Source: Bombiscardovia nodaiensis (GTDB lineage: Bacteria; Actinomycetota; Actinomycetes; Actinomycetales; Bifidobacteriaceae). Taken from it: a stretch of DNA of 64,000 bases. The stretch is from NCBI GenBank assembly GCA_033127725.1, contig AP026798.1, positions 744,001 through 808,000 of the forward strand, in the 5' to 3' direction. The notes beneath the pieces were generated by a model. The model saw nothing but the letters and a program-made list of their open reading frames with translations. It searched no databases and had not been told where the DNA came from. Within the stretch, counting starts at the first letter, position 1; every line of letters starts with the position of its first letter. A program made the position numbers and the translations under genes. Of this stretch, positions 53,747 to 61,447 are shown piece after piece.

Positions 53747-55873
53747 ATGGCACAAGACGTGCTTACAGACCTGACCAAGGTCCGCAACATCGGCATCATG
53801 GCCCACATCGATGCCGGCAAGACAACGACGACCGAGCGTATTCTGTACTACACCGGCGTCAACTACAAGATTGGCGAAACCCACGACGGCGCTTCGACCA
53901 TGGATTGGATGGATCAGGAGAAGGAGCGCGGCATCACCATTACGTCTGCCGCTATCACCGCCTTCTGGAACCGCCAGTCTCACGACCCCGATGATCGCTA
54001 TCAGATCAACATCATCGACACCCCCGGCCACGTTGACTTCACGGCCGAGGTGGAGCGCTCCTTGCGTGTGCTCGACGGTGCTGTAGCAGTCTTCGACGGT
54101 AAGGAAGGCGTTGAGCCTCAGTCCGAGACCGTCTGGCGGCAGGCAGACAAGTATGGCGTGCCCCGCATCTGCTTCATCAACAAGATGGACAAGCTGGGTG
54201 CCAACTTCTACTACTCTGTCGACACCATCAAAGACAAGCTCGGCGTTAAGCCGCTCGTTATGCAGCTGCCCATCGGCGCTGAGAACGACTTCCGTGGCGT
54301 GGTTGACCTGGTTCGCATGGTGGCCTACTACTGGAAGGACGGACAGGACCTCGGTGCTCACTACGACACCATTGAGATTCCTGACGACCTCAAGGAGAAG
54401 GCCGAGGACTACCGCACCCAGCTGATTGAAGCTGTGGCCGAGTCCGACGAGTCCCTCTTGGAGAAGTACTTGGGCGGCGAAGAGATTTCCGAGCCCGAGA
54501 TTCGTGCAGCCGTCCGTAAGCTCACTGTGGCCCAGGAAGCCTTCCCGGTCTTCTGCGGCTCTGCCTTTAAGGACAAGGGCGTGCAGCCCATGCTCGACGC
54601 TGTGGTGGATTACCTGCCCAGCCCCGAGGATGTGCCCGCTATCAAGGGTTACAAGGTGGGTGACGAGTCCGTCGAAATCGACCGCAAGCCGAGCATCGAC
54701 GAGCCCTTCTCTGCACTGGCCTTCAAGGTGGCAACTCACCCCTTCTACGGCAAGCTCATCTACGTGCGCGTCTACTCCGGCAAGGTGACCCAGGGCGATT
54801 CCGTTTTGGACTCCACCAAGGGCAAGAAAGAGCGCATTGGTAAGCTCTTCCAGATGCACTCCAACAAGGAGAACCCGGTCGACGACGCCATCGCAGGCAA
54901 CATTTACGCCTTCGTTGGTTTGAAGAACGTCACCACCGGCGACACCTTGTGCGACGAGAAGGAGCCTATCGCTCTGGAATCTATGACCTTCCCGGATCCT
55001 GTGATCCAGCTGGCCGTAGAGCCTAAGACCAAGGCCGATCAGGAGAAGATGGGTATCGCCCTGCAGAAGCTCTCTGAAGAGGACCCCACCTTCCAGGTCA
55101 AGACCGACGAAGAGTCCGGCCAGACCCTGATCTCCGGCATGGGCGAGCTCCAGCTCGACATTCTGGTTGACCGTATGCGCCGCGAGTTCCACGTTGATTG
55201 CAACGTGGGCAAGCCTCAGGTGGCTTACCGCGAGACCATCCGTAAGGCCGTTATGAACCAGGAGTACACCCACAAGAAGCAGACGGGTGGTTCCGGCCAG
55301 TTCGCAAAGGTCCTGATGAACTTCGAGCCCCTGGACACCGAGTCCGGCGAGACCTACGAGTTCGAGAACAAGGTCACCGGCGGACACATCACCAAGGAGT
55401 TCATTCCTTCCATCGATGCTGGTGTCCGTGAAGCTATGGAGTCCGGCATTCTTGCAGGATTCCCGGTGGTCGGCGTGAAGGCGACGGTGACTGACGGTCA
55501 GATTCACGAGGTCGATTCTTCGGAAATGGCCTTCAAGATTGCCGGTTCCATGTGCTTTAAGGAGGCAGCTCCTAAGGCCAAGCCGGTGATTCTCGAGCCT
55601 ATTATGGCCGTGGAAGTGCGCACGCCAGAAGAGTACATGGGCGACGTGATGGGTGACATTAACTCCCGTCGTGGTTCGATCCAGTCTATGACCGACGCTA
55701 CCGGCGTCAAGGTCATTGACGCCAAGGTGCCGCTGTCCGAGATGTTCGGATACATCGGCGACTTGCGTTCCAAGACCCAGGGTCGCGCCATGTTCACCAT
55801 GCAGATGGATTCGTATGCTGAGGTCCCCAAGACCGTCAGCGATGAAATCATCAAGGCCCAGCGCGGCGAGTGA
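53747..55873 (+). CDS. fusA: Elongation factor G
   Basis: 708-aa translocase GTPase. G1 AHIDAGKTT, switch region [11 protein letters not shown]3 DTPGHVDF, G4 NKMD, then domains II-V. Full length. Third gene of the str operon. A large antisense frame over it is a coding-shadow artefact. A perfect hairpin lies 51 nt after the stop. Confidence 0.98.
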   Translation: MAQDVLTDLTKVRNIGIMAHIDAGKTTTTERILYYTGVNYKIGETHDGASTMDWMDQEKERGITITSAAITAFWNRQSHDPDDRYQINIIDTPGHVDFTAEVERSLRVLDGAVAVFDGKEGVEPQSETVWRQADKYGVPRICFINKMDKLGANFYYSVDTIKDKLGVKPLVMQLPIGAENDFRGVVDLVRMVAYYWKDGQDLGAHYDTIEIPDDLKEKAEDYRTQLIEAVAESDESLLEKYLGGEEISEPEIRAAVRKLTVAQEAFPVFCGSAFKDKGVQPMLDAVVDYLPSPEDVPAIKGYKVGDESVEIDRKPSIDEPFSALAFKVATHPFYGKLIYVRVYSGKVTQGDSVLDSTKGKKERIGKLFQMHSNKENPVDDAIAGNIYAFVGLKNVTTGDTLCDEKEPIALESMTFPDPVIQLAVEPKTKADQEKMGIALQKLSEEDPTFQVKTDEESGQTLISGMGELQLDILVDRMRREFHVDCNVGKPQVAYRETIRKAVMNQEYTHKKQTGGSGQFAKVLMNFEPLDTESGETYEFENKVTGGHITKEFIPSIDAGVREAMESGILAGFPVVGVKATVTDGQIHEVDSSEMAFKIAGSMCFKEAAPKAKPVILEPIMAVEVRTPEEYMGDVMGDINSRRGSIQSMTDATGVKVIDAKVPLSEMFGYIGDLRSKTQGRAMFTMQMDSYAEVPKTVSDEIIKAQRGE

Positions 55874-55923
55874 GCCACGCGAAACATGCCGTCAGCTCAA
55901 TATAAGCTGGTAATCTGTCTCAA

Positions 55924-55950
55924 GTCAGCGTTACACTTTGTAACGCTGAC
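55924..55950 (+). terminator. Perfect 12-bp hairpin between fusA and tuf
   Basis: GTCAGCGTTACA (55924-55935) with TGTAACGCTGAC (55939-55950) and a 3-nt loop, followed by no T-run. It may attenuate readthrough or protect the fusA end, while tuf has its own leader with a second 6-bp stem (56010-56026). Confidence 0.5.
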
Positions 55951-56061
55951 TGGGCGGAGGGCATAAGTGGCGAAGATCCCAATTACCCAGTAATATGTAG
56001 CGAGTGTCTTGTGCGTGGTTCGCACAGGCAAACTACGAGACGTCCAGGAGGACAAAACACA

Positions 56062-57261
56062 ATGGCAAAGGAAAAGTACGAGCGGACTAAGCCGCACGTT
56101 AACATCGGTACTATCGGCCACGTGGATCACGGCAAGACAACCCTGACTGCGGCCATCTCCAAGGTACTGCATGACGAGTACCCGGATATCAACCCCGAGT
56201 ATGACTTCGATCAGATTGACGCGGCTCCCGAAGAGAAGACCCGTGGCATCACGATCAACATTGCTCACATTGAGTACCAGACCGAGAAGCGCCACTATGC
56301 GCACGTTGACTGCCCAGGCCACGCCGACTTCGTGAAGAACATGATCACTGGCGCCGCTCAGATGGATGGTGCAATCCTCGTGGTTGCCGCCACCGATGGC
56401 CCCATGGCTCAGACCCGCGAGCACGTTCTGCTCGCCCGCCAGGTAGGCGTGCCGAAGATCCTCGTCGCTCTGAACAAGTGCGATATGGTCGACGACGACG
56501 AGCTCATTGAGCTCGTCGAAGAAGAGGTCCGTGATTTGCTGGACGAGAACGGTTTCGACCGCGATTGCCCAGTCATCCGCACTTCTGCTTACGGCGCTCT
56601 GCATGACGATGCTCCCGATCACGACAAGTGGGTTCAGACTGTCAAGGATCTGATGGATGCTGTCGACGATTACATCCCGACTCCTGTTCACGACCTGGAT
56701 AAGCCCTTCTTGATGCCTATCGAGGATGTCTTCACCATCTCCGGCCGTGGCACCGTGGTGACCGGCCGTGTTGAGCGTGGCAAGCTGCCCGTCAACTCCA
56801 ACGTTGAGATCGTCGGTATCCGCGACACGCAGACCACCACCGTCACCTCCATCGAGACCTTCCACAAGCAGATGGATGAGGCCGAGGCTGGCGACAACAC
56901 CGGTCTCTTGCTGCGTGGTATTGGCCGTGAAGATGTCGAGCGTGGCCAGGTTGTGGCTGCTCCCGGCTCCGTGACTCCTCACCACAAGTTCGAGGGCGAG
57001 GTCTACGTGTTGACCAAGGATGAGGGTGGACGCCACTCGCCATTCTTCTCCAACTACCGTCCTCAGTTCTACTTCCGCACCACCGACGTCACCGGCGTTA
57101 TCACCCTGCCGGAGGGTGTCGAGATGGTTCAGCCTGGCGACCACGCCACCTTCACCGTCGAGCTGATTCAGCCCGTCGCCATGGAGGAAGGCCTGACCTT
57201 CGCAGTTCGTGAAGGCGGCCACACGGTCGGCTCAGGTCGAGTCACCAAGGTGCTCGAGTAG
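56062..57261 (+). CDS. tuf: Elongation factor Tu
   Basis: 399-aa GTPase that delivers aminoacyl-tRNA. G1 [23 protein letters not shown] switch [17 protein letters not shown]; domain II and III end with VTKVLE. ATG at 56062 with a strong AGGAGGA site (56046-56052). Single copy in the window. A 189-nt gap after fusA with two hairpins suggests partly separate control. Confidence 0.98.
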   Translation: MAKEKYERTKPHVNIGTIGHVDHGKTTLTAAISKVLHDEYPDINPEYDFDQIDAAPEEKTRGITINIAHIEYQTEKRHYAHVDCPGHADFVKNMITGAAQMDGAILVVAATDGPMAQTREHVLLARQVGVPKILVALNKCDMVDDDELIELVEEEVRDLLDENGFDRDCPVIRTSAYGALHDDAPDHDKWVQTVKDLMDAVDDYIPTPVHDLDKPFLMPIEDVFTISGRGTVVTGRVERGKLPVNSNVEIVGIRDTQTTTVTSIETFHKQMDEAEAGDNTGLLLRGIGREDVERGQVVAAPGSVTPHHKFEGEVYVLTKDEGGRHSPFFSNYRPQFYFRTTDVTGVITLPEGVEMVQPGDHATFTVELIQPVAMEEGLTFAVREGGHTVGSGRVTKVLE

Positions 57262-57295
57262 TTTTTCCCTACACGAGGTAGCCTTTAAGGCTTGC

Positions 57296-57334
57296 ACAGA
57301 GCCCCGAAGCGTTTTGAACGTTTCGGGGCTCTGT
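57296..57334 (+). terminator. Terminator after tuf
   Basis: Stem ACAGAGCCCCGAA (57296-57308) with TTCGGGGCTCTGT (57322-57334), extended inward by CG pairs to a TTTTGAA loop. Very stable; only CGTGTG follows, not a T-run. Typical end of the str operon. Confidence 0.75.
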
Positions 57335-57497
57335 CGTGTGAAAGCAAGTGAGAGCGTGTGTGGGCAGAACCTGAGCAGGTGTGTTCACCTGCTGTGGCAT
57401 AATAACAAGGGTAATCCTAGCGGCCGTTTTCTGGACAGTAATCTGGCCCAAGCTAGCGATGATATATGCGAGTCATAACAGAGAATAGGTGGTAAAC

Positions 57498-58061
57498 GTG
57501 GCGCAGACTTCGAATGATATTAAGAATGGTTCAGTAATCAATTTGGATGGCAAGCTCTGGGCGGTCATCAAGTTCCAGCATGTGAAGCCGGGCAAGGGGC
57601 CTGCTTTCGTGCGCACCACGATTAAGGATGTGCTCAGCGGCAAGATTGTTGAGCGCACTTTCAACGCGGGTATGAAGATGGACTTCGAGACCGTAGACAA
57701 CCGCACCATGCAGTACTCCTACCGCGACGGTGACGCCTTCGTCTTCATGGATATGAGCACCTACGAGCAGGTGAACATCCCCGCAGCCTTGGTCGGAGAG
57801 CAGGAAAACTACTTGCTCGAGGGCACTGACTGCATTATTTCCTTCCACGATGGAACGCCGCTCTCCGTCGAGCTGCCAGCTTCTGTGATTTTGACGGTGA
57901 CGCACACCGAGCCGGGCGTGCAGGGCAACCGCTCTAACGCCGGCACGAAGCCAGCTACGGTGGAAACGGGCGCTGAGATTCAGGTGCCGCTCTTCGTTGG
58001 TGAAGGTGAAAAAGTCAAGGTAGATACCCGCGACGGTTCCTACCTGGGCCGCGAGAACTGA
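57498..58061 (+). CDS. efp: Elongation factor P
   Basis: 187-aa factor relieving polyproline stalls. KOW-like domain I with the tip loop [12 protein letters not shown] (conserved Lys at the modification position), OB domains II and III, ending [15 protein letters not shown] at 57498 is preferred over the GTG at 57489 since AGGTGG (57485-57490) is then properly spaced and the length equals the family norm. nusB follows after 27 nt. Confidence 0.97.
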   Translation: MAQTSNDIKNGSVINLDGKLWAVIKFQHVKPGKGPAFVRTTIKDVLSGKIVERTFNAGMKMDFETVDNRTMQYSYRDGDAFVFMDMSTYEQVNIPAALVGEQENYLLEGTDCIISFHDGTPLSVELPASVILTVTHTEPGVQGNRSNAGTKPATVETGAEIQVPLFVGEGEKVKVDTRDGSYLGREN

Positions 58062-58088
58062 GAGCTGGGGGAGAGGCCTAAATACTTC

Positions 58089-58790
58089 ATGGCACGTTCC
58101 ACAGCTCGCAAGCGGGCGCTGAACACCCTGTACGAGGCAGACGAAAAGGGGCAGGATATTGCTTCCCTGCTCCAGGAGCGCATAGCTCATCCGGGTGCTC
58201 AAACGCCCCTGCCGCAATACGCCATTGACCTGGTGCAAGGCGTTGCCGATCATTATTCAACCATCAATCAGACGATTGATGAGCATTCCACTCGCTGGCC
58301 GTTGAGCCGGATGGCCGTGGTAGACCGCAATATTCTCCGTATTGCCGTTTGGGAGATGCTCTACAATCCAGAAGTGCCCAGTAAGGTAGCTATCGACGAA
58401 GCTATCTCCCTGGCAAAAAGCTTGAGTGAATCTGATTCGCCTGCTTTTATTCATGGACTCTTGAGCGCCGTAGAGCGTGACATAGCCCTGCAGGCTCAAG
58501 AGGAGCAGGAAGCTGCTGAACGCGCCCAATCTGCACAGCGTATTGCGGATTTGGTGGAGAGCGAGTCCGAGGAGGAGCAGACAGATGCTCCCGAGCGAAG
58601 CGCTGGTCTTGACCAGGACGGTACTCCTGACCAGAGTAATGACGGGGATGAACGCTCTACCCAGCAGGACTCGCAGCCGCAGCAACCTCTAGCGGCTCCA
58701 GAAAGTTCCTTAGACGAGATGTCTTTCGAACCCTTGTCGGCCTTTGAACAGCTAGACAAGCCCGTAGGGGGCGACGAGTCTAGCGAGTGA
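58089..58790 (+). CDS. nusB: Transcription antitermination protein NusB with acidic tail
   Basis: 233 aa. The first ~140 residues are NusB: ARKRALNTLYEADEKGQ, PLSRMAVVDRNILRIAVWEML and VPSKVAIDEAISLAKSLSESDSPAFIHGLLSAV bind boxA RNA with NusE. The remaining ~90 residues are a Glu/Asp/Gln/Ser-rich disordered tail absent from model NusB proteins. Linked to efp as in most Actinobacteria. Confidence 0.95.
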   Translation: MARSTARKRALNTLYEADEKGQDIASLLQERIAHPGAQTPLPQYAIDLVQGVADHYSTINQTIDEHSTRWPLSRMAVVDRNILRIAVWEMLYNPEVPSKVAIDEAISLAKSLSESDSPAFIHGLLSAVERDIALQAQEEQEAAERAQSAQRIADLVESESEEEQTDAPERSAGLDQDGTPDQSNDGDERSTQQDSQPQQPLAAPESSLDEMSFEPLSAFEQLDKPVGGDESSE

Positions 58791-58799
58791 AATGGTCTG

Positions 58800-58833
58800 C
58801 TGGCTCGTCAGCCTGCCGAGGGCGGCGAGCCAG
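58800..58833 (+). terminator. Hairpin after nusB
   Basis: CTGGCTCG (58800-58807) with CGAGCCAG (58826-58833), inner GC-rich pairing possible. Followed by CCAGAAACATTCGTATTTG. Probable transcription end of efp-nusB. Confidence 0.55.
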
Positions 58834-59060
58834 CCAGAAACATTCGTATTTGTGGTATCGAGTTCATATCTGCCCTATGCGCCCAGGGCTATAAAAAATG
58901 AGTGCGGTTCTTCCACATTGTTGTTACACTTGGTGGTAAGAGGTATTGCGTAGAGGCAGTGCCTTTGAGTTGTCGGAACAGTTGGAAGAGCTACAGATCA
59001 GGGCAATGAAGCCTGAACGACTGGGGAGTCACCTGATAGCTACCAATGGTGGGGAGCATC

Positions 59061-60785
59061 ATGGTGAAACTCGGCAATGTGGTGGGCAGCAGGTACCAGG
59101 TTTTGGCGCAGATCGGCTCTGGTGGCATGTCCACGGTTTATCTTGCCATGGACACTACGCTCAATAAGCAGTGGGCCCTTAAGGAGATACGACATATTGC
59201 CGACCGTGCACACAGCGAAGTGATTGTCAAGAGTCTGGTGGCGGAGGCCAATCTGATTAAATCCTTTGACCACCCGGCTATTCCGCGCATTGTTGACCTG
59301 ATTGAGGAGGGTGGCAGCCTTTATATCGTTATGGACTATATAGAGGGGCAGACCTTACAGAAGCTGCTGGATAGCGAGGGCGCCCAGTCGGAGGCCAGTG
59401 TGGTGAGCTGGGGAGTGCAGCTCTGCGATGCTCTGGACTACCTTCATAACCGCCAGCCGCCGATTGTCTACCGAGATATGAAGCCCTCCAATGTGATGGT
59501 GACCCCGGAAGGCCAGGCCCGTATCATCGACTTCGGCATTGCCTGCCCTATGCCGCCCGCCGAAGGTCCCTTGCCCAAAGACTACGAACCGCAGCTGGGT
59601 ACTCCGGGTTTTGCGGCCCCCGAGCAGTATGACGAACAAGGTCGTGCTGATGCTCGCACGGACGTCTACGGTCTGGCCGCGGTCCTCTATGTGATGCTCA
59701 CCGGTCAGATTATCGAAGGTCAGCCGTACCAGGTGCCTCCTCTGCGTCAGGTAAAACCCGCGGCTTCGGCGAGCTTGGAAGCTATTCTGCTCAAGGCCAT
59801 GCAGCGCAGTCCTGACCAGCGGTATAGGACTTGCGCCGAGTTTGCCTATGCCCTGGAGCACTACAGTCTCAAAGACTCCGCCCACACTCGCTCCCTGAAG
59901 CGCAGGTGGGTGGCGTTTTGCTCGGTGTGCGCCTTGGCCGTTGTCTGCGCTCTCGGCGGCGGTAGCGCTGTGCTGGCCGAGGGGCTGACCTTGAACTCCG
60001 ACTACGGCCATCAGATGCAATTGGCCCAGCAGACAACTGACGACCAGCTGGCAGAACGGCACTACGCTAAGGCTGCCTCGCTCAGGCCTAAAAGCACCGA
60101 ACCCTACCAGGCTCTCATCAGCCGCTACCGGAGCGATTCGCTCTTCGACAAGCGGGAGGAGGGGCAGCTCCAGCAGCTCCTGGCCGACCATTCGGACGAT
60201 ATTCGAAGCGATGCCAGCAGCTGGGGGGCGCTCTCGTTCGACATTGGCAAGTTGTACTGGTACTACTACTATGGCGGCGAGCAGGAGGGGGCTGAGCGCT
60301 CGCCGGTCCAGCTGCAATATGCTCGGATGAGGGCGGCTTCGAGTTGGATGAAAGAGGCCAGCCAGCGCGATTTTCCTGACCGCAAGCTCGCCCGCCTCTA
60401 TGCCACGATTGCGGATTTTAATATTTCGATTGTGCCGCTCATCAACGAGGGTTCGGACACCGGTAAATACGCTCCTTACTTGCACGATCTCGATCAATTC
60501 ATCGATAGCCTCTCTGACAGCAAGAATGACGTGATGCGCCTTTCGGTGGTGACACTGACCTTGGAAGCCCTGCGCACTTACCCCCGCAAGTTCCGGGCCG
60601 ATGGCGTGCCCAAGTCTGACCTGACAGCTTTAACGAGTAAGGCTCAGGCCCTGGCATCTCAAGTGCATCCCACCACTGTGGCCTTGCAAAATTCCCGGCA
60701 AGCGGCCCTGCAAGCGGTACCTGCGGCCGAAAAGGCTGTGGAAGAGGCTTTTGTAGATATTAATGGCAATGGAGGTGGTCAGTGA
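59061..60785 (+). CDS. Membrane serine/threonine protein kinase
   Basis: 574 aa. The kinase domain fills residues 10-270: Gly loop QIGSGGMSTVY, Lys in ALKEI, catalytic YRDMKPSNVM (Tyr for His of HRD), DFGIA, and GTPGFAAPEQY. A membrane helix follows (about 285-305), then ~270 helical residues predicted extracellular, without PASTA repeats. ATG with GGGGAGC upstream. Two more genes on the strand overlap or abut it. Position after nusB and the Ig-like partner recall the bifidobacterial pkb2-fn3 (PFNA) cluster, but that assignment is inference. Confidence 0.9.
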   Translation: MVKLGNVVGSRYQVLAQIGSGGMSTVYLAMDTTLNKQWALKEIRHIADRAHSEVIVKSLVAEANLIKSFDHPAIPRIVDLIEEGGSLYIVMDYIEGQTLQKLLDSEGAQSEASVVSWGVQLCDALDYLHNRQPPIVYRDMKPSNVMVTPEGQARIIDFGIACPMPPAEGPLPKDYEPQLGTPGFAAPEQYDEQGRADARTDVYGLAAVLYVMLTGQIIEGQPYQVPPLRQVKPAASASLEAILLKAMQRSPDQRYRTCAEFAYALEHYSLKDSAHTRSLKRRWVAFCSVCALAVVCALGGGSAVLAEGLTLNSDYGHQMQLAQQTTDDQLAERHYAKAASLRPKSTEPYQALISRYRSDSLFDKREEGQLQQLLADHSDDIRSDASSWGALSFDIGKLYWYYYYGGEQEGAERSPVQLQYARMRAASSWMKEASQRDFPDRKLARLYATIADFNISIVPLINEGSDTGKYAPYLHDLDQFIDSLSDSKNDVMRLSVVTLTLEALRTYPRKFRADGVPKSDLTALTSKAQALASQVHPTTVALQNSRQAALQAVPAAEKAVEEAFVDINGNGGGQ

Positions 60786-61447
60786 TGGCCGGCACATTTC
60801 GAATCATGGCAGTCGTCTTCTTCTCCCTGGCCGTAGTCTTTGCCTGTGCGGCGGTCCTCCTGTATTTTGCCTTGCACATCAGGCAGGTGCACAACACGCT
60901 GACCGGCAAGACGGCTCAGCGCAAGATTCAGGAGCTGCAAAAGTCCAGGGGCCGCTGGGCCTTGGACTACGAGCAAGCGGATCGGCGCTCAAACCTGCAA
61001 GTACCGGCGGAGGTTGACGGCAGCGAGCTCAGCCTGCGGGGTGGTGGCACTGGCGGGGTCGATTCCGCAAAGAACCCCCAAACGGGCAAGAACGAGAGCG
61101 ATTTGGGTACCACCTTGCTTGTGGCAGCGACAACCAAGCCGGTGGTGGGCAGTGGGCCTACTGCTGGCGGGTCTGAAGGCCAGGAGGAGGGTACTTCGCT
61201 ACTGGGCGAGCGCTCGAAGCAGAGCCAAGCTCCTTCCCCAGGAGAGCGCCCAGCAAAGACTGAAAGTGAAACAACAACCCTCAATTCGGCTGACACCCAT
61301 CGACCGGACCAAGGGCAGGCAACAGAAGTAGCAGAGACCGCAGAGACAGCAGAAGTAACAGAAGCAGCAGAGACAGCAGAGACAGCAGAAGCAACAGAGG
61401 GTACTGAGAGCGGGACGACACTCTTACAGGCCAAGAAAGGCAGATGA
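60782..61447 (+). CDS. Single-pass membrane protein with TTLL-type motifs
   Basis: 221 aa. A membrane helix (about residues 8-30), a short basic juxtamembrane part, and a long disordered acidic tail, probably cytoplasmic. The tail holds recurring Thr motifs GTTLL (about 110), GTSLL (about 136), TTTL (about 162) and GTTLL (about 213), and a run of Ala-Glu-Thr repeats from GCAGAGACA-like DNA (61329-61400). Overlaps the kinase stop by 4 nt. Such motifs resemble phosphothreonine sites read by FHA domains, so this may be a kinase substrate. Inference. Confidence 0.75.
   Translation: MMAGTFRIMAVVFFSLAVVFACAAVLLYFALHIRQVHNTLTGKTAQRKIQELQKSRGRWALDYEQADRRSNLQVPAEVDGSELSLRGGGTGGVDSAKNPQTGKNESDLGTTLLVAATTKPVVGSGPTAGGSEGQEEGTSLLGERSKQSQAPSPGERPAKTESETTTLNSADTHRPDQGQATEVAETAETAEVTEAAETAETAEATEGTESGTTLLQAKKGR

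Noticed and set aside
53723..55507. 594-codon open frame antisense to fusA
   Set aside because: High-GC codon bias leaves the opposite strand open; the product is Leu/Val/His/Gly-rich text with no domain, and fusA is certain.
55897..57222. 441-codon open frame antisense to tuf
   Set aside because: Same coding-shadow effect; no ribosome site or motif.
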